Source: Salinibacterium sp.
GTDB lineage: Bacteria; Actinomycetota; Actinomycetes; Actinomycetales; Microbacteriaceae
Assembly (NCBI GenBank): GCA_019638845.1
Contig: JAHBSZ010000001.1
Span: forward strand, 248,001 to 312,000
Direction of reading: 5' to 3'
DNA length: 64,000 bases
Shown: one piece after another, positions 51,760 to 61,379 of the stretch
How the letters are laid out: the number at the start of each line of letters is the position of its first letter
Position numbering within the stretch: position 1 is the stretch's first letter
Position numbers and translations under genes: made by a program
Notes under the pieces: model-generated
What the model was told of the DNA's origin: nothing
The model's input: only the letters and a program-made list of their open reading frames with translations
Databases searched by the model: none

Positions 51760-52645
51760 CCCGACGCGAGGCCTTCTCTTCGGCTTCCTCGGCGTGCTCA
51801 TCTTCTCGTTCACGCTCCCGCTGACTCGATTCGCCGTCGCCGAACTGCCTCCCCTATTCATCAGCAACGGTCGGGCCGTCGTCGCGGGAGCACTCGCGCT
51901 GGCCGTCCTCGGGATCACTCGCCAGCGACTACCGCGCGGCAACCAGTGGGTGCGACTCGGGGTCGTCGCGTTCGGAGTGGTCTTCGGGTTCCCGCTCTTC
52001 ACGTCCTACGCTCTGCAGACGGTTCCCTCGGCCCACGGCGCTGTCGTGATCGGGTTGCTGCCTGCGGCTACCGCGGTCGTCGCGGTAATCCGTGGCAATG
52101 AACGCCCGTCACTCGGATTCTGGTTGGTGAGCGGCGCGGGGGTTGTCGCTGTCGTAGCCTTCGTCGCCATTGCGGGTGGTGGAATCGACGGTCTTCGGCC
52201 CGGCGATCTGCTCCTCCTGGGCGCAGTCGTCACCGCCGCGATCGGGTACGCAGAGGGTGCGCTGCTGTCGCGCGAAATCGGGTCGTGGCAGACGATTTGC
52301 TGGGCGCTCGTCCTCGCACTCCCCGTCACTGTCACGCTCACCGCCCTCGCGATCGCACCCGGCTGGCCGACGGCAAGCGGCGCCGCCTGGCTCGCGTTCG
52401 GCTATACGGCCCTGCTCAGCATGTTTCTCGGCTTCTTCGCGTGGTACCGCGGCCTCGCTATCGGACCGATTGCTCGGGTCAGCCAGATTCAGCTCGTGCA
52501 GCCCGTGCTCACGATCATCTGGTCAGCTCTCTTGCTCGGCGAGCTGTTGGACTGGTCAGTGTGGGTCGGAGCCCTCGTGGTGATCCTGTGTGCGGGACTT
52601 GCGGTTCGGGCTCGGATCCGAGCAGTTACGGCCTCCGCCGCGTAG
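51746..52645 (+). CDS. EamA/DMT-family transporter
   Basis: 299 residues, ten helices in two EamA repeats (GFLGVLIFSFTLPLTRFAVA; LGAVVTAAIGYAEGALLSRE; FFAWYRGLAIGPIARVSQIQ). Members export amino acids or metabolites. The ATG at 51746 is preferred over a TTG at 51737. The 3' end overlaps the convergent CNNM gene by 20 bp. Confidence 0.88.
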   Translation: MTSGSPTRGLLFGFLGVLIFSFTLPLTRFAVAELPPLFISNGRAVVAGALALAVLGITRQRLPRGNQWVRLGVVAFGVVFGFPLFTSYALQTVPSAHGAVVIGLLPAATAVVAVIRGNERPSLGFWLVSGAGVVAVVAFVAIAGGGIDGLRPGDLLLLGAVVTAAIGYAEGALLSREIGSWQTICWALVLALPVTVTLTALAIAPGWPTASGAAWLAFGYTALLSMFLGFFAWYRGLAIGPIARVSQIQLVQPVLTIIWSALLLGELLDWSVWVGALVVILCAGLAVRARIRAVTASAA

Positions 52646-53666
52646 CATCCTGCACTTCGCCCACGAGTTCCTCGATGATGTCTTCGAGGAACAGCACTCC
52701 GCGCGTCGCGCCGTTCTCATCGAATGCGCGCGCAACGTGCACTCCCGACCGACGCATCGTCGCGAGAGCATCTTCAAGGTCGGCGCCGCGGAAGATGGAG
52801 ATGAGCTGCCGGATGCGCTTGGGCGGAACGGGTTCGGAGAACTCATTCTCGTCATCCAAGTCGATCACGTCCTTGAGGTGCAGATACCCGGTGGGTTCGC
52901 CCCCGTCGTCGACAAGGATGTACCGCGAGAAGCCGCGCTGCGCCACGGCACGCTCGACATCGGCCGGAGTGGCATCCTCGGGAAGTGTGACGAGGGAGGC
53001 CATGCCCACCGCGACGTCACGCACCTTCTTGGAGGTGAACTCGAAAGCAGCGCTCAGCGTGCCGCCCGCGTCGGTGAGCACTCCCTCGCGCGTGGACTGC
53101 GCCACGATCGTTGCGACCTCGTCAAGGGTGAAGACACTGTTCGCTTCGCTCTTGGGCGTCACTCGGAACACTCGGAGGATTCCATTGGCCGTCGCGTTCA
53201 AAACAAAGATGACCGGATTGAAGATCCGAGCGATGAACACGAGCGGTGGCGCAAGGATAAGCACAGCGCGATCCGGCAAAGAGAAGGAGAGGTTCTTCGG
53301 AACCATCTCGCCAAGCACGACATGGAGGAACGACACCAACAGCAACGCGATGATGAAGGCGATGGTCGCGATGACCTCCTCGGGAAGCCCCGTGAGGTGA
53401 AGTGGAATCTCGAGCAGGTGATGGATCGCCGGCTCCGACACATTGAGGATCAGCAGCGACGCCACGGTGATTCCCAATTGGCAGGCCGCGAGCATGAGCG
53501 TGGCGTGTTCCATCGCCCAGAGGGCAGTCTTCGCCGCGCGTGAGCCCGCCTCCGCTCGGGGCTCAATCTGCGAGCGGCGGGCGGAGATCACCGCGAACTC
53601 GGCGGCGACAAAGAACGCATTGACGAACAGCAGCACGAACAGCCAGACGATTCCCCACACGTCCAT
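52626..53666 (-). CDS. CNNM/CorC (hemolysin-type) family membrane protein with CBS domains
   Basis: 346 residues. The N-terminal DUF21 membrane domain with about four helices (VWLFVLLFVNAFFVAAEFAV) is followed by a CBS pair (about 205-325; FSRYILVDDGGEPTGYLHLK). It lacks the C-terminal CorC_HlyC domain of its neighbour. CNNM-type proteins take part in Mg2+ (and perhaps Co2+) efflux. The start touches the upstream gene's stop (TGATG), making a two-gene operon. The proteins may form a heteromeric complex. Confidence 0.87.
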   Translation of the reverse strand: MDVWGIVWLFVLLFVNAFFVAAEFAVISARRSQIEPRAEAGSRAAKTALWAMEHATLMLAACQLGITVASLLILNVSEPAIHHLLEIPLHLTGLPEEVIATIAFIIALLLVSFLHVVLGEMVPKNLSFSLPDRAVLILAPPLVFIARIFNPVIFVLNATANGILRVFRVTPKSEANSVFTLDEVATIVAQSTREGVLTDAGGTLSAAFEFTSKKVRDVAVGMASLVTLPEDATPADVERAVAQRGFSRYILVDDGGEPTGYLHLKDVIDLDDENEFSEPVPPKRIRQLISIFRGADLEDALATMRRSGVHVARAFDENGATRGVLFLEDIIEELVGEVQDATRRRP

Positions 53667-54979
53667 CAGATCACCGGCCCGTCATCAACGATGGGCGTGT
53701 AGCGCACTCGATCGATCCGTCGACCGTCGAGACGCTCGATGCGGAACGTTCCCCCATCGACCTCCACGGTGTCGCCGGCGGCGGGGAGTCTGCCCAATTC
53801 ACTCATGAGCCAACCTGCAACCGTTTCGTACGGGCCTTCCTCTGGCACCGACACTCCGGTGCGCTCGAGCAGTTCATCCGGCCGCAAAATTCCTGGGAAC
53901 GTGAACCAAAGCCGGGAGCGCACCACATCGGCCTTGGTGCGGTCGTGTTCATCGGATACCTCGCCCACGAGTTCCTCGACGAGATCTTCGAGGGTTGCGA
54001 CTCCCGCAGTGCCGCCGTACTCGTCAAGCACCACGGCCATCTGATATCCGCGGCCGCGAAGTTCGGCAAGCAAACCGTCGAGCTTCATCGTCTCGGGAAC
54101 TCGCAGCGCGTCCGACTGGAGCGCCGACACCGGCACATCCGCGCGCTTTTCACGCGGAACCGCGACCGCCTGCTTCACATGAACAATGCCGACGACGTCA
54201 TCGATGCTGTCGTCAATCACCGGGAAGCGCGAAAAGCCCGTGCGCCGAGCAAGGTCGATCACGTCCTGGGCGGTATCCGTGCGATCGATGCTCGTCACCC
54301 GCGGTCGCGGCGTCATGACGTCCTGAGCGGTGTGATCGGCGAAGGCTAGGGTGCGCGCGAGGAGGGTCGCTGTGTCGCGATCCAGACTGCCTTCTCGTGC
54401 AGAACGGCGCACGAGCGAGGTGAGTTCCTCGGCGGTGCGAGCACCCGAGAGCTCCTCTTTCGGTTCAATGCCGAACAACCGAAGGATGCCGTTCGCCGTG
54501 TTGTTGAGCACCGTCACCGCGGGGCGGAACACCGCGGTGAACACCACCTGGAACGGGATGACGACCTTGCCAATCGCCCGAGGAAGCGAGAGCGCGAGGT
54601 TCTTGGGAACAAGCTCGCCGATGATCATCGACAGCAGCGTTGCGACGAGAATCGCGACCACGGATGCCACCACGGCGACGAAAGCTTTCGGCAGGAAGGT
54701 CACCAGAACCGGGGTGAGAAGTGCGCTGAAGGCGGGTTCAAGGGTGTACCCGGTGAGCAGCGTGGTGAGCGTGATACCCAACTGCGCGCTCGACAGGTGC
54801 GTAGAGGTGCGCTTGAGCGCAGAGATAACGACCGTGAGACCGCGTTCGCCCCGCTCCTGCCGCACTTCGAGATCGGACCGATCAAGATTGACGAGCGCGA
54901 ATTCCGACGCGACGAAGAATCCCGTGCCTACGGTGAGGAGCAGGCCGACACCGAGCATGATCAGCTCATACATCGGCAC
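53666..54979 (-). CDS. CNNM/CorC family protein with DUF21, CBS and CorC_HlyC domains
   Basis: 437 residues: DUF21 helices (LIMLGVGLLLTVGTGFFVAS), a CBS pair (about 210-330; FSRFPVIDDSIDDVVGIVHV and GYQMAVVLDEYGGTAGVATL) and the C-terminal CorC_HlyC domain (about 350-430). Probable divalent-metal exporter or regulator. The GTG at 54979 gives the listed length; an ATG at 54973 is equally possible. First of the two-gene operon with the shorter paralogue. Confidence 0.89.
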   Translation of the reverse strand: MPMYELIMLGVGLLLTVGTGFFVASEFALVNLDRSDLEVRQERGERGLTVVISALKRTSTHLSSAQLGITLTTLLTGYTLEPAFSALLTPVLVTFLPKAFVAVVASVVAILVATLLSMIIGELVPKNLALSLPRAIGKVVIPFQVVFTAVFRPAVTVLNNTANGILRLFGIEPKEELSGARTAEELTSLVRRSAREGSLDRDTATLLARTLAFADHTAQDVMTPRPRVTSIDRTDTAQDVIDLARRTGFSRFPVIDDSIDDVVGIVHVKQAVAVPREKRADVPVSALQSDALRVPETMKLDGLLAELRGRGYQMAVVLDEYGGTAGVATLEDLVEELVGEVSDEHDRTKADVVRSRLWFTFPGILRPDELLERTGVSVPEEGPYETVAGWLMSELGRLPAAGDTVEVDGGTFRIERLDGRRIDRVRYTPIVDDGPVI

Positions 54980-55026
54980 GACGTCGACGGCATCTACTGG
55001 GAGGGTCGTCCATTATCTGAGTAACT

Positions 55027-56466
55027 CTACCAAGAGACCGGCAGGGCTTTTCCCTCTTCATATCCGGCCGCAGACTGTACTCCCACGAGGGCGCGCTCAT
55101 GGAAATCGGCAAGCGTAGTTGCGCCCGCATAGCTCAGCGAACTGCGCACGCCAGACGTGATCATGTCGAGCAGATCTTCGAGTGACGGTCGCAGGGGATC
55201 GAGGTAGATTTTGGAGCTCGAAATGCCTTCCGCAAACAGGGTCTTGCGCGCGAGCTCGTAGGCATCGAGCGTGTCGAAACGCTCACGCACCGCCTTCGTC
55301 GACGCCATTCCCCAGCTCTCCTTGTAGGCACGGCCGCTGTCATCGACCGCGAGCATGCCGGGGGCCTCGATGGTCCCCGCAAACCATGAACCGATCATCA
55401 CGGATGCCGCGCCGGCGGCGAGCGCGAGGGCGACATCGCGCGGGTACCGCACTCCCCCATCGGCCCACACGTGGGCGCCCAGTGCCCGGGCCGCAGCTGC
55501 GGTTTCCAGTACCGCGGAAAACTGGGGACGGCCGACCGCCGTCATCATGCGCGTCGTGCACATCGCGCCGGGACCAACCCCGACCTTGATGATGGTGGCG
55601 CCCGCCCCCACAAGGTCGTTGACCGCATGGGCGGTCACAACGTTCCCCGCGACGATGGGTACACCGAGATCGAGGGCCGCCACCGCCGCTATCGCACGCA
55701 CCATGCCGTCCTGATGCCCGTGCGCGGTGTCGATGACGATGACATCGGCGCCGGCCTCGACGAGCGCCTTCGCCTTCGCTGCGGGATCACCGTTGATGCC
55801 GACGGCGGCCGCGACCGAGAGACGGCCGTGTATGTCCAGCGCGGGCGTGTAGAGCGTCGAACGCAAGGCACCCTTGCGACTGAGGGTCCCCACGACCTTG
55901 CCCTCATGGAGAACGGGGGCGAACTGGATATCCGCGGCGACCATGAGGTCGAACGCGGCACGGGGTCCCGTGAGTTCATCGACATCTATCGAAGCAACGG
56001 ATCCACTGAGCAGGTCCCCGAGCCTCGCGCCGGGCAGCGAGGTTGCCAGTCGTTCCGCCGGGATCACCCCCAGGAATGTCCCTCGCTCGTCGTGGAGCAC
56101 GATGCCGTGGCCTTCGACAGCGGGTAGTTGTGTGAGGGCCGCGGCCACAGTCTCCTCGGGACGCAGGTCGAGTGCGGCGTCGAATCCCACCGGCTGCGCC
56201 TTCACCCACCTGATCGCGTCATCCAGAGCCTGCCCGTGCATGTCTTGAGGCAGTACCCCTAACCCGCCTCGCCGCGCGAGGGTCGCGGCGAGGCGCGGAC
56301 CGGTGACTGAGTTCATGTTCGCGGACACGATGGGGATGCTCGCCGACGTCCCATCCCGCGGGGAGAGCGAGACATCCAATCGACTTCCGACCGCTGAACG
56401 CGAGGGCACGAGGAACACATCGGAGTATGTGAGGTCGTGCACAGGAGACGTTTCGTAAAAGCGCAT
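55027..56466 (-). CDS. guaB1: GuaB1-type IMP dehydrogenase-related enzyme (GMP reductase)
   Basis: 479 residues, IMPDH/GMPR barrel with a CBS insertion (about residues 95-200; IVLHDERGTFLGVIP). Catalytic Cys303 is in GPGAMCTTRMMT, and the GVGPGAM loop and GGVRYPRDVALALAAG phosphate site follow. Actinobacterial GuaB1 is now assigned as a GMP reductase (GMP to IMP) in purine recycling. The ATG at 56466 has TAGCGT 7 nt upstream and fits the family start MRFYETSPVHDL. Divergent from kgd. Confidence 0.92.
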   Translation of the reverse strand: MRFYETSPVHDLTYSDVFLVPSRSAVGSRLDVSLSPRDGTSASIPIVSANMNSVTGPRLAATLARRGGLGVLPQDMHGQALDDAIRWVKAQPVGFDAALDLRPEETVAAALTQLPAVEGHGIVLHDERGTFLGVIPAERLATSLPGARLGDLLSGSVASIDVDELTGPRAAFDLMVAADIQFAPVLHEGKVVGTLSRKGALRSTLYTPALDIHGRLSVAAAVGINGDPAAKAKALVEAGADVIVIDTAHGHQDGMVRAIAAVAALDLGVPIVAGNVVTAHAVNDLVGAGATIIKVGVGPGAMCTTRMMTAVGRPQFSAVLETAAAARALGAHVWADGGVRYPRDVALALAAGAASVMIGSWFAGTIEAPGMLAVDDSGRAYKESWGMASTKAVRERFDTLDAYELARKTLFAEGISSSKIYLDPLRPSLEDLLDMITSGVRSSLSYAGATTLADFHERALVGVQSAAGYEEGKALPVSW

Positions 56467-56472
56467 GAAATT

Positions 56473-56503
56473 AACGCTAGCGTCCCACGGTGGCGCCAGC
56501 GTT
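56473..56503. promoter_or_regulatory. guaB1 promoter with inverted repeat
   Basis: AACGCTAGCG (56473-56482) and CGCCAGCGTT (56494-56503) are 10-bp arms with one mismatch, 11 bp apart. The left arm includes the minus-strand -10 hexamer TAGCGT (56474-56479). Candidate operator; the regulator is unknown. Confidence 0.5.
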
Positions 56504-56598
56504 TGCACAGTGACTGCCCTTAAGATTGATGAGGCGCTCCCCTTGCGGATGCACCAACGGATTGCTTCATCAAGAGAACTGAAAGTGGGCGGTCGGCC

Positions 56599-59500
56599 GT
56601 GTCAAGCCAAGTGACCGGAGTCACACCCGACGGGGATTCCTCGGGCGAATTCGGAGCCAATGAATGGCTCGTTGACGAGATGAACGAGCTCTACCTCAAG
56701 GACAAGAACCTCGTCGACCCGTCTTGGTGGCCGGTTCTCGAAAGCTACAACCGAACCGAAGACCCGACTCCTACCGGCACGATCACTCTGCCCCCTCCCG
56801 CTGCGCAACCCGAGCCCGTTGCCGAGGCCGCACCTGTCGCCGAGGCCGCACCTGTTGCCGACCCGCCCTCCCCCGCAACCGGTAGCCAGCCGATCGCCCG
56901 CACGACCTCGGTGGAGGCAAAGCCACAGCCCATTCCGGCTGAGGCCCCCGCGACGCTACCCGTTGCCTCAACGGATGCCACCCAGCCCACCGAAGCGCAG
57001 GATCAAGCCGCTGTGCTCAAGGGCGCAGCAAAGAGCCTGGCCGCGAACATGGATGCCTCGCTTACCGTTCCTACGGCCACCAGTGTGCGCACAATGCCGG
57101 CCAAGCTCCTGATCGATAACCGCATCGTGATCAACAATCACCTCAAGCGTGCACGGGGTGGAAAGGTGTCCTTTACGCACCTGATCGCGTGGGCCATGGT
57201 CGAGACTCTCAAAGAGTTCCCGAGCCAAAACGTCTTCTACGACGAGATCGATGGCAAGCCATCCGTCGTCACGCCTGCCCATATCAATCTCGGTATCGCG
57301 ATCGACATTCCGAAGGCTGACGGCACTCGATCGCTCGTCGTGCCCGGAATCAAGCGTTGCGACACCATGGGGTTCGCCGAGTTCCTCGTGGCGTACGAAG
57401 ACGTTGTCGCGCGGGGCCGAGCCAACAAGCTCACTGCGGCCGACTACGCCGGTAACACCATCTCGCTGACCAACCCCGGGGGCATCGGTACCGAGCATTC
57501 GGTACCGCGGCTCATGCGCGGCGCCGGAACCATCATCGGCGCGGGAGCGCTCGAGTACCCGGCAGAGTTCCAGGGTGCGAGCCCGAAGACGCTCGCCGAG
57601 TTCGGCATCGGAAAGACGATCACTCTCACGAGCACTTACGACCACCGCGTCATTCAGGGAGCAGGCTCCGGCGAGTTCCTCAAGAAGATCCACGAGCGCC
57701 TCATCGGCGAGCACCGCTTCTACGAGGACATCTTCTCGGCACTGCGCATTCCGTATGACCCGATTCATTGGGCATCCGATATCTCGGTGGACCTTGCGGA
57801 CAACGTCGACAAGACAGCTCGGGTGCAAGAACTCATCAACTCCTTCCGGGTGCGCGGGCACCTCATGGCAGACACCGATCCGCTCGAGTACCGCCAACGG
57901 TCGCATCCCGACCTCGACATCTCGAGCCACGGCCTCACGTTCTGGGACTTGGACCGCGAGTTCGTCACGGGTGGTTTCGCAGGCAAGCGCACCGCGTTGC
58001 TGCGCGACATCCTCGGCGTCCTGCGCGACTCGTACTGCCGCACGATCGGCATCGAGTACATGCACATCGCCGACCCGGCGCAGCGGCGTTGGATTCAGGA
58101 ACACGTCGAGCAGAAGTACACCAAGCCCGACCATGACATGCAGATGCGCATCCTCGGCAAGCTCAACGAGGCAGAAGCATTCGAGACATTCCTGCAGACC
58201 AAGTATGTGGGCCAGAAGCGGTTCAGCCTCGAGGGCGGCGAGTCGACGATCGCACTGCTCGATGCTGTGATCCAGATGGCCGCCGAGGCGAACCTCGAAG
58301 AGGTCGCCATCGGCATGGCCCATCGCGGTCGCCTCAGCGTGCTGACCAACATCGCCGGCAAGACGTACGGCCAAATCTTCCGCGAGTTCGAAGGAACCCA
58401 AGACCCGAAGACAGTGCAGGGTTCGGGCGACGTGAAGTACCACCTCGGTACCGAGGGCACCTTCACGAGCGCGAACGGGCACAAGATCCCCGTCTACCTC
58501 GCCGCAAACCCCTCACACCTCGAGGCTGTTGATGGCGTTCTCGAGGGAATCGTCCGCGCCAAGCAAGACCGTCGTCCCATCGGTTCGTTCACGGTGCTGC
58601 CGATCATGGTGCACGGCGATGCCGCCATGAGCGGTCAGGGCATCGTGGTCGAGATCCTCCAGATGTCGCAACTTCGGGCCTATCGCACCGGCGGCACCGT
58701 GCACGTCAACATCAACAACCAGGTCGGTTTCACGACCCCGCCGGCCGAGGGTCACACCTCGACCTATTCGACGGATGTCGCCAAGACCATCCAGGCGCCG
58801 ATCTTCCACGTGAACGGCGACGACCCCGAGGCCGTCGTCCGTGTCGCGGAACTCGCCTTCGCGTACCGCCAGGAGTTCCACCGCGATGTGGTCATCGACC
58901 TCGTCTGCTACCGCCGACGCGGCCACAACGAGGGCGATGACCCCTCGATGACGCAGCCGCTCATGTACAACTTGATCGAGGCCAAGCGCTCGGTCCGCAC
59001 CCTCTACACCGAGGCCCTCGTCGGTCGCGGCGATATCACTCAGGAGGAGTACGAGGCCAGCCACCAGGACTTCCAGGATCGCCTCGAGCGCGCATTCGCG
59101 GAGACCCACGCGGCGCAAACCGGTTCGATGCCGATCATTACCGCCGACGCTATCGCCGACCTCGAGAAGCCCGAGTCGCAGAAGGACAACACAGCGGGCG
59201 AGCCCGCGACCACGGGAGTAGACGAGTCGGTCATCCGTGCCGTCGGTGACGCGCACGACAACCCCCCTGCCGGCTTCACCGTGCATCCCAAGCTTCAGCA
59301 GCTCCTCAAGAAGCGAGTCGAAATGAGCCGCAACGGTTCGATCGACTGGGCGATGGGCGAGTTGTTCGCGCTCGGCTCGTTGCTGCTTGAGGGCACGCCC
59401 GTGCGTATGGCGGGTCAAGACACGCGCCGCGGCACGTTCGTTCAGCGTCACGCGGTGCTGCACGACCGTGAGAATGGCCAGGAATGGTTGCCTCTCGCGA

Positions 59501-60366
59501 ACCTGTCTGACAGCCAGGCGCGACTGTGGATCTACGACTCGCTCCTGAGCGAGTACGCGGCAATGGGCTTCGAATACGGCTACTCGGTCGAGCGGGCAGA
59601 TGCACTCGTGTTGTGGGAAGCCCAGTTCGGTGACTTCGCCAATGGCGCGCAGAGTGTCATCGACGAGTTCATTTCGAGCGCGGAACAAAAGTGGGGCCAG
59701 CGCTCAAGCGTCGTGCTCCTGCTCCCGCACGGTTACGAAGGGCAGGGTCCAGACCACTCGTCCGCACGGATCGAGCGCTACCTACAACTGTGCGCCGAGA
59801 ACAACATGACCGTCGCACGGCCGTCGACGCCCGCGTCGTACTTCCACCTGCTGCGCCGTCAGGCCTACATGCGGCCTCGACGCCCCCTCATCGTGTTCAC
59901 TCCCAAGGCGATGCTTCGCCTCCGCGGGGCCACGAGTGAGGTCTCCGATTTCACCAGCGGACGATTCGAGCCGGTGCTCGACGACAAGCGCATCGACGAC
60001 AAGTCGTCGGTCAAGCGCGTCATCCTCACTGCTGGCAAGATCTACTACGACATCATCGCCGAGCTCGACAAGCGTGAGTCGAAAGACATCGCCGTCGTGC
60101 GCATGGAGCAGTTCTACCCGCTGCCTGTCTCGGAAATGAATGCAGCCCTCGGGCAGTACCCGAACGCCGACTTGGTGTGGACGCAAGACGAGCCCGAGAA
60201 CCAGGGCGCGTGGCCCTTCATCTGCCTCGAACTCGCCAAGCACCTCAAGGGGCGCACGATGACCGTTGCCTCGCGTCGTTCGTCGGCATCACCGGCGACC
60301 GGCTCGTCGAAGCGCAGCGCGCAGGAGCAAGCAGACCTGATCGAGAAGGCGCTCAACCTGGGCTAG
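56599..60366 (+). CDS. kgd: Multifunctional 2-oxoglutarate decarboxylase/dehydrogenase (E1o-E2o fusion)
   Basis: 1255 residues, GTG start. The N-terminal 45 residues (NEWLVDEMNELYLKDKNLVD) match the start of actinobacterial Kgd/OdhA. A Pro/Ala-rich linker follows (about 50-135), then the E2o-type acyltransferase core with catalytic His in TYDHRVIQG (about 347), and the thiamine-diphosphate E1o from about 390 (GMAHRGRLS near 572, HGDAAMSGQG near 671). There is no lipoyl domain, as usual for these fusions; lipoyl groups come from the shared pyruvate-complex E2. Central TCA-cycle enzyme; activity is normally controlled by the FHA protein GarA/OdhI. Confidence 0.97.
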   Translation: MSSQVTGVTPDGDSSGEFGANEWLVDEMNELYLKDKNLVDPSWWPVLESYNRTEDPTPTGTITLPPPAAQPEPVAEAAPVAEAAPVADPPSPATGSQPIARTTSVEAKPQPIPAEAPATLPVASTDATQPTEAQDQAAVLKGAAKSLAANMDASLTVPTATSVRTMPAKLLIDNRIVINNHLKRARGGKVSFTHLIAWAMVETLKEFPSQNVFYDEIDGKPSVVTPAHINLGIAIDIPKADGTRSLVVPGIKRCDTMGFAEFLVAYEDVVARGRANKLTAADYAGNTISLTNPGGIGTEHSVPRLMRGAGTIIGAGALEYPAEFQGASPKTLAEFGIGKTITLTSTYDHRVIQGAGSGEFLKKIHERLIGEHRFYEDIFSALRIPYDPIHWASDISVDLADNVDKTARVQELINSFRVRGHLMADTDPLEYRQRSHPDLDISSHGLTFWDLDREFVTGGFAGKRTALLRDILGVLRDSYCRTIGIEYMHIADPAQRRWIQEHVEQKYTKPDHDMQMRILGKLNEAEAFETFLQTKYVGQKRFSLEGGESTIALLDAVIQMAAEANLEEVAIGMAHRGRLSVLTNIAGKTYGQIFREFEGTQDPKTVQGSGDVKYHLGTEGTFTSANGHKIPVYLAANPSHLEAVDGVLEGIVRAKQDRRPIGSFTVLPIMVHGDAAMSGQGIVVEILQMSQLRAYRTGGTVHVNINNQVGFTTPPAEGHTSTYSTDVAKTIQAPIFHVNGDDPEAVVRVAELAFAYRQEFHRDVVIDLVCYRRRGHNEGDDPSMTQPLMYNLIEAKRSVRTLYTEALVGRGDITQEEYEASHQDFQDRLERAFAETHAAQTGSMPIITADAIADLEKPESQKDNTAGEPATTGVDESVIRAVGDAHDNPPAGFTVHPKLQQLLKKRVEMSRNGSIDWAMGELFALGSLLLEGTPVRMAGQDTRRGTFVQRHAVLHDRENGQEWLPLANLSDSQARLWIYDSLLSEYAAMGFEYGYSVERADALVLWEAQFGDFANGAQSVIDEFISSAEQKWGQRSSVVLLLPHGYEGQGPDHSSARIERYLQLCAENNMTVARPSTPASYFHLLRRQAYMRPRRPLIVFTPKAMLRLRGATSEVSDFTSGRFEPVLDDKRIDDKSSVKRVILTAGKIYYDIIAELDKRESKDIAVVRMEQFYPLPVSEMNAALGQYPNADLVWTQDEPENQGAWPFICLELAKHLKGRTMTVASRRSSASPATGSSKRSAQEQADLIEKALNLG

Positions 60367-60404
60367 TGATTGCAGGGTGAGTGGCTGTAGGCCAAGCCGA
60401 AAAC

Positions 60405-60635
60405 TTATGCGTCAGCCAACCGCGCCCGGATGGCCTCGACGAGATCTTCGGGAGCGGTCTCTCGACACGCCTGACGCACTTTGAGGGTCAGCGCGAGTCC
60501 GACGTTGTGCTCTTCGGTGCAATCCACGCAGTTCGACATGTGCTCGGCGACGTCAGCGGCATCCTGTTTGGCCAGCTCATTGTGAAGGTATTCCTCGAGT
60601 TCGGCCTTGGCCTTGTCGCATCCGCAATCGGTCAT
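60405..60635 (-). CDS. rsrA: Zinc-binding redox anti-sigma factor (RsrA family)
   Basis: 76 residues with the anti-sigma zinc motif HxxxCxxC (His32, Cys36, Cys39) plus an N-terminal Cys pair (Cys4, Cys6). In Streptomyces, oxidation of RsrA releases zinc and frees SigR. The start overlaps the sigR stop (ATGA), so the pair is made together. RsrA completes the SigR disulfide-stress loop with the mycothiol-linked genes in this window. Confidence 0.93.
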   Translation of the reverse strand: MTDCGCDKAKAELEEYLHNELAKQDAADVAEHMSNCVDCTEEHNVGLALTLKVRQACRETAPEDLVEAIRARLADA

Positions 60636-61246
60636 TTCTGGGCTCCTGTGGGGGAAGGCGCGACGATCCCACGGTCACGCGCGTAGTCTGCCAGCGACTC
60701 CCGCAGCATCCGGCGTCCGCGGTGCAAGCGGCTCATCACGGTTCCCACGGGGGTCTTCATGATGTCAGCGATCTCTTGATAGGAGAAGCCTTCGACGTCT
60801 GCAAAATAGACGGCGAGACGGAAGTCCTCCGGAATCGCCTGCAGTGCATCCTTGACCGCGCTGTCGGGTAGGTGATCGATTGCCTCGGCTTCCGCAGATC
60901 GCGTCGACGTTGACTGAGTCACCGATTCAGCGCCGCCGAGTTGCCAATCTTCGAGATCATCGATGGTGCCCTGATAAGGGTTTCGCTGGTTCTTGCGATA
61001 GTTGTTGATGAAGGTGTTGGTCTGGATCCGGTAGAGCCAAGCCTTCAGGTTGGTGCCTTGCTGAAACTGCGCAAACGCCTGAAAGGCCTTGACGAACGTC
61101 TCCTGGACAAGGTCCGCCGCATCGGCAGGGTTGCGCGTCATCCGCATTGCTGCGGCATAAAGCTGGTCCATGAACGGAAGTGCCTGCTCCTCGAAGAGGT
61201 CGCGCTTGGCGCGAGCCTCTTCTTCCGGAGTGCTGTCGATAGTCAT
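60632..61246 (-). CDS. sigR: ECF sigma factor SigR/SigH (thiol-oxidative stress)
   Basis: 204 residues. Region 2 ([40 protein letters not shown]) and region 4 ([40 protein letters not shown]) match the SigR/SigH group. The ATG at 61246 is chosen because upstream codons are not conserved. A SigR-type promoter (GGAAT-N18-GTT) stands at 61344-61319, indicating autoregulation. Likely targets are thioredoxin, mycothiol and Fe-S repair genes elsewhere. Translation is coupled with rsrA. Confidence 0.94.
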   Translation of the reverse strand: MTIDSTPEEEARAKRDLFEEQALPFMDQLYAAAMRMTRNPADAADLVQETFVKAFQAFAQFQQGTNLKAWLYRIQTNTFINNYRKNQRNPYQGTIDDLEDWQLGGAESVTQSTSTRSAEAEAIDHLPDSAVKDALQAIPEDFRLAVYFADVEGFSYQEIADIMKTPVGTVMSRLHRGRRMLRESLADYARDRGIVAPSPTGAQK

Positions 61247-61318
61247 CAGCGCCAATTCTAGATCGCCGGATGCCACACCCAGGGGCCGCGCCTCAAGAAC
61301 CATCGTCATGGTGAGGTG

Positions 61319-61344
61319 AACCATCCCGTACGTCCCGCTATTCC
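61319..61344 (-). promoter_or_regulatory. SigR-type promoter of sigR-rsrA
   Basis: On the minus strand GGAAT (61344-61340) is followed after exactly 18 nt by GTT (61321-61319), the consensus of Streptomyces SigR and mycobacterial SigH. The predicted leader is about 60-70 nt. Confidence 0.85.
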
Positions 61345-61366
61345 GTGACCACACCCGCACCGCCGG

Positions 61367-61372
61367 TACTCT
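61367..61372 (+). promoter_or_regulatory. -10 box of aroA (leaderless type)
   Basis: TACTCT, 7 nt before the ATG at 61380, about 23 bp from the start of the divergent SigR-type promoter. Confidence 0.5.
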
Positions 61373-61379
61373 GGTCTCG

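Noticed and set aside
56968-59688. Two long antisense open frames (about 504 and 391 codons) inside kgd
   Set aside because: They lie opposite conserved E1/E2 motifs and have no recognisable domain; long antisense frames are expected at this GC content.
60366-60405. Terminator between kgd and rsrA
   Set aside because: Only a GGCT/AGCC pairing with an 8-nt loop is visible and no T-tract; too weak to call.
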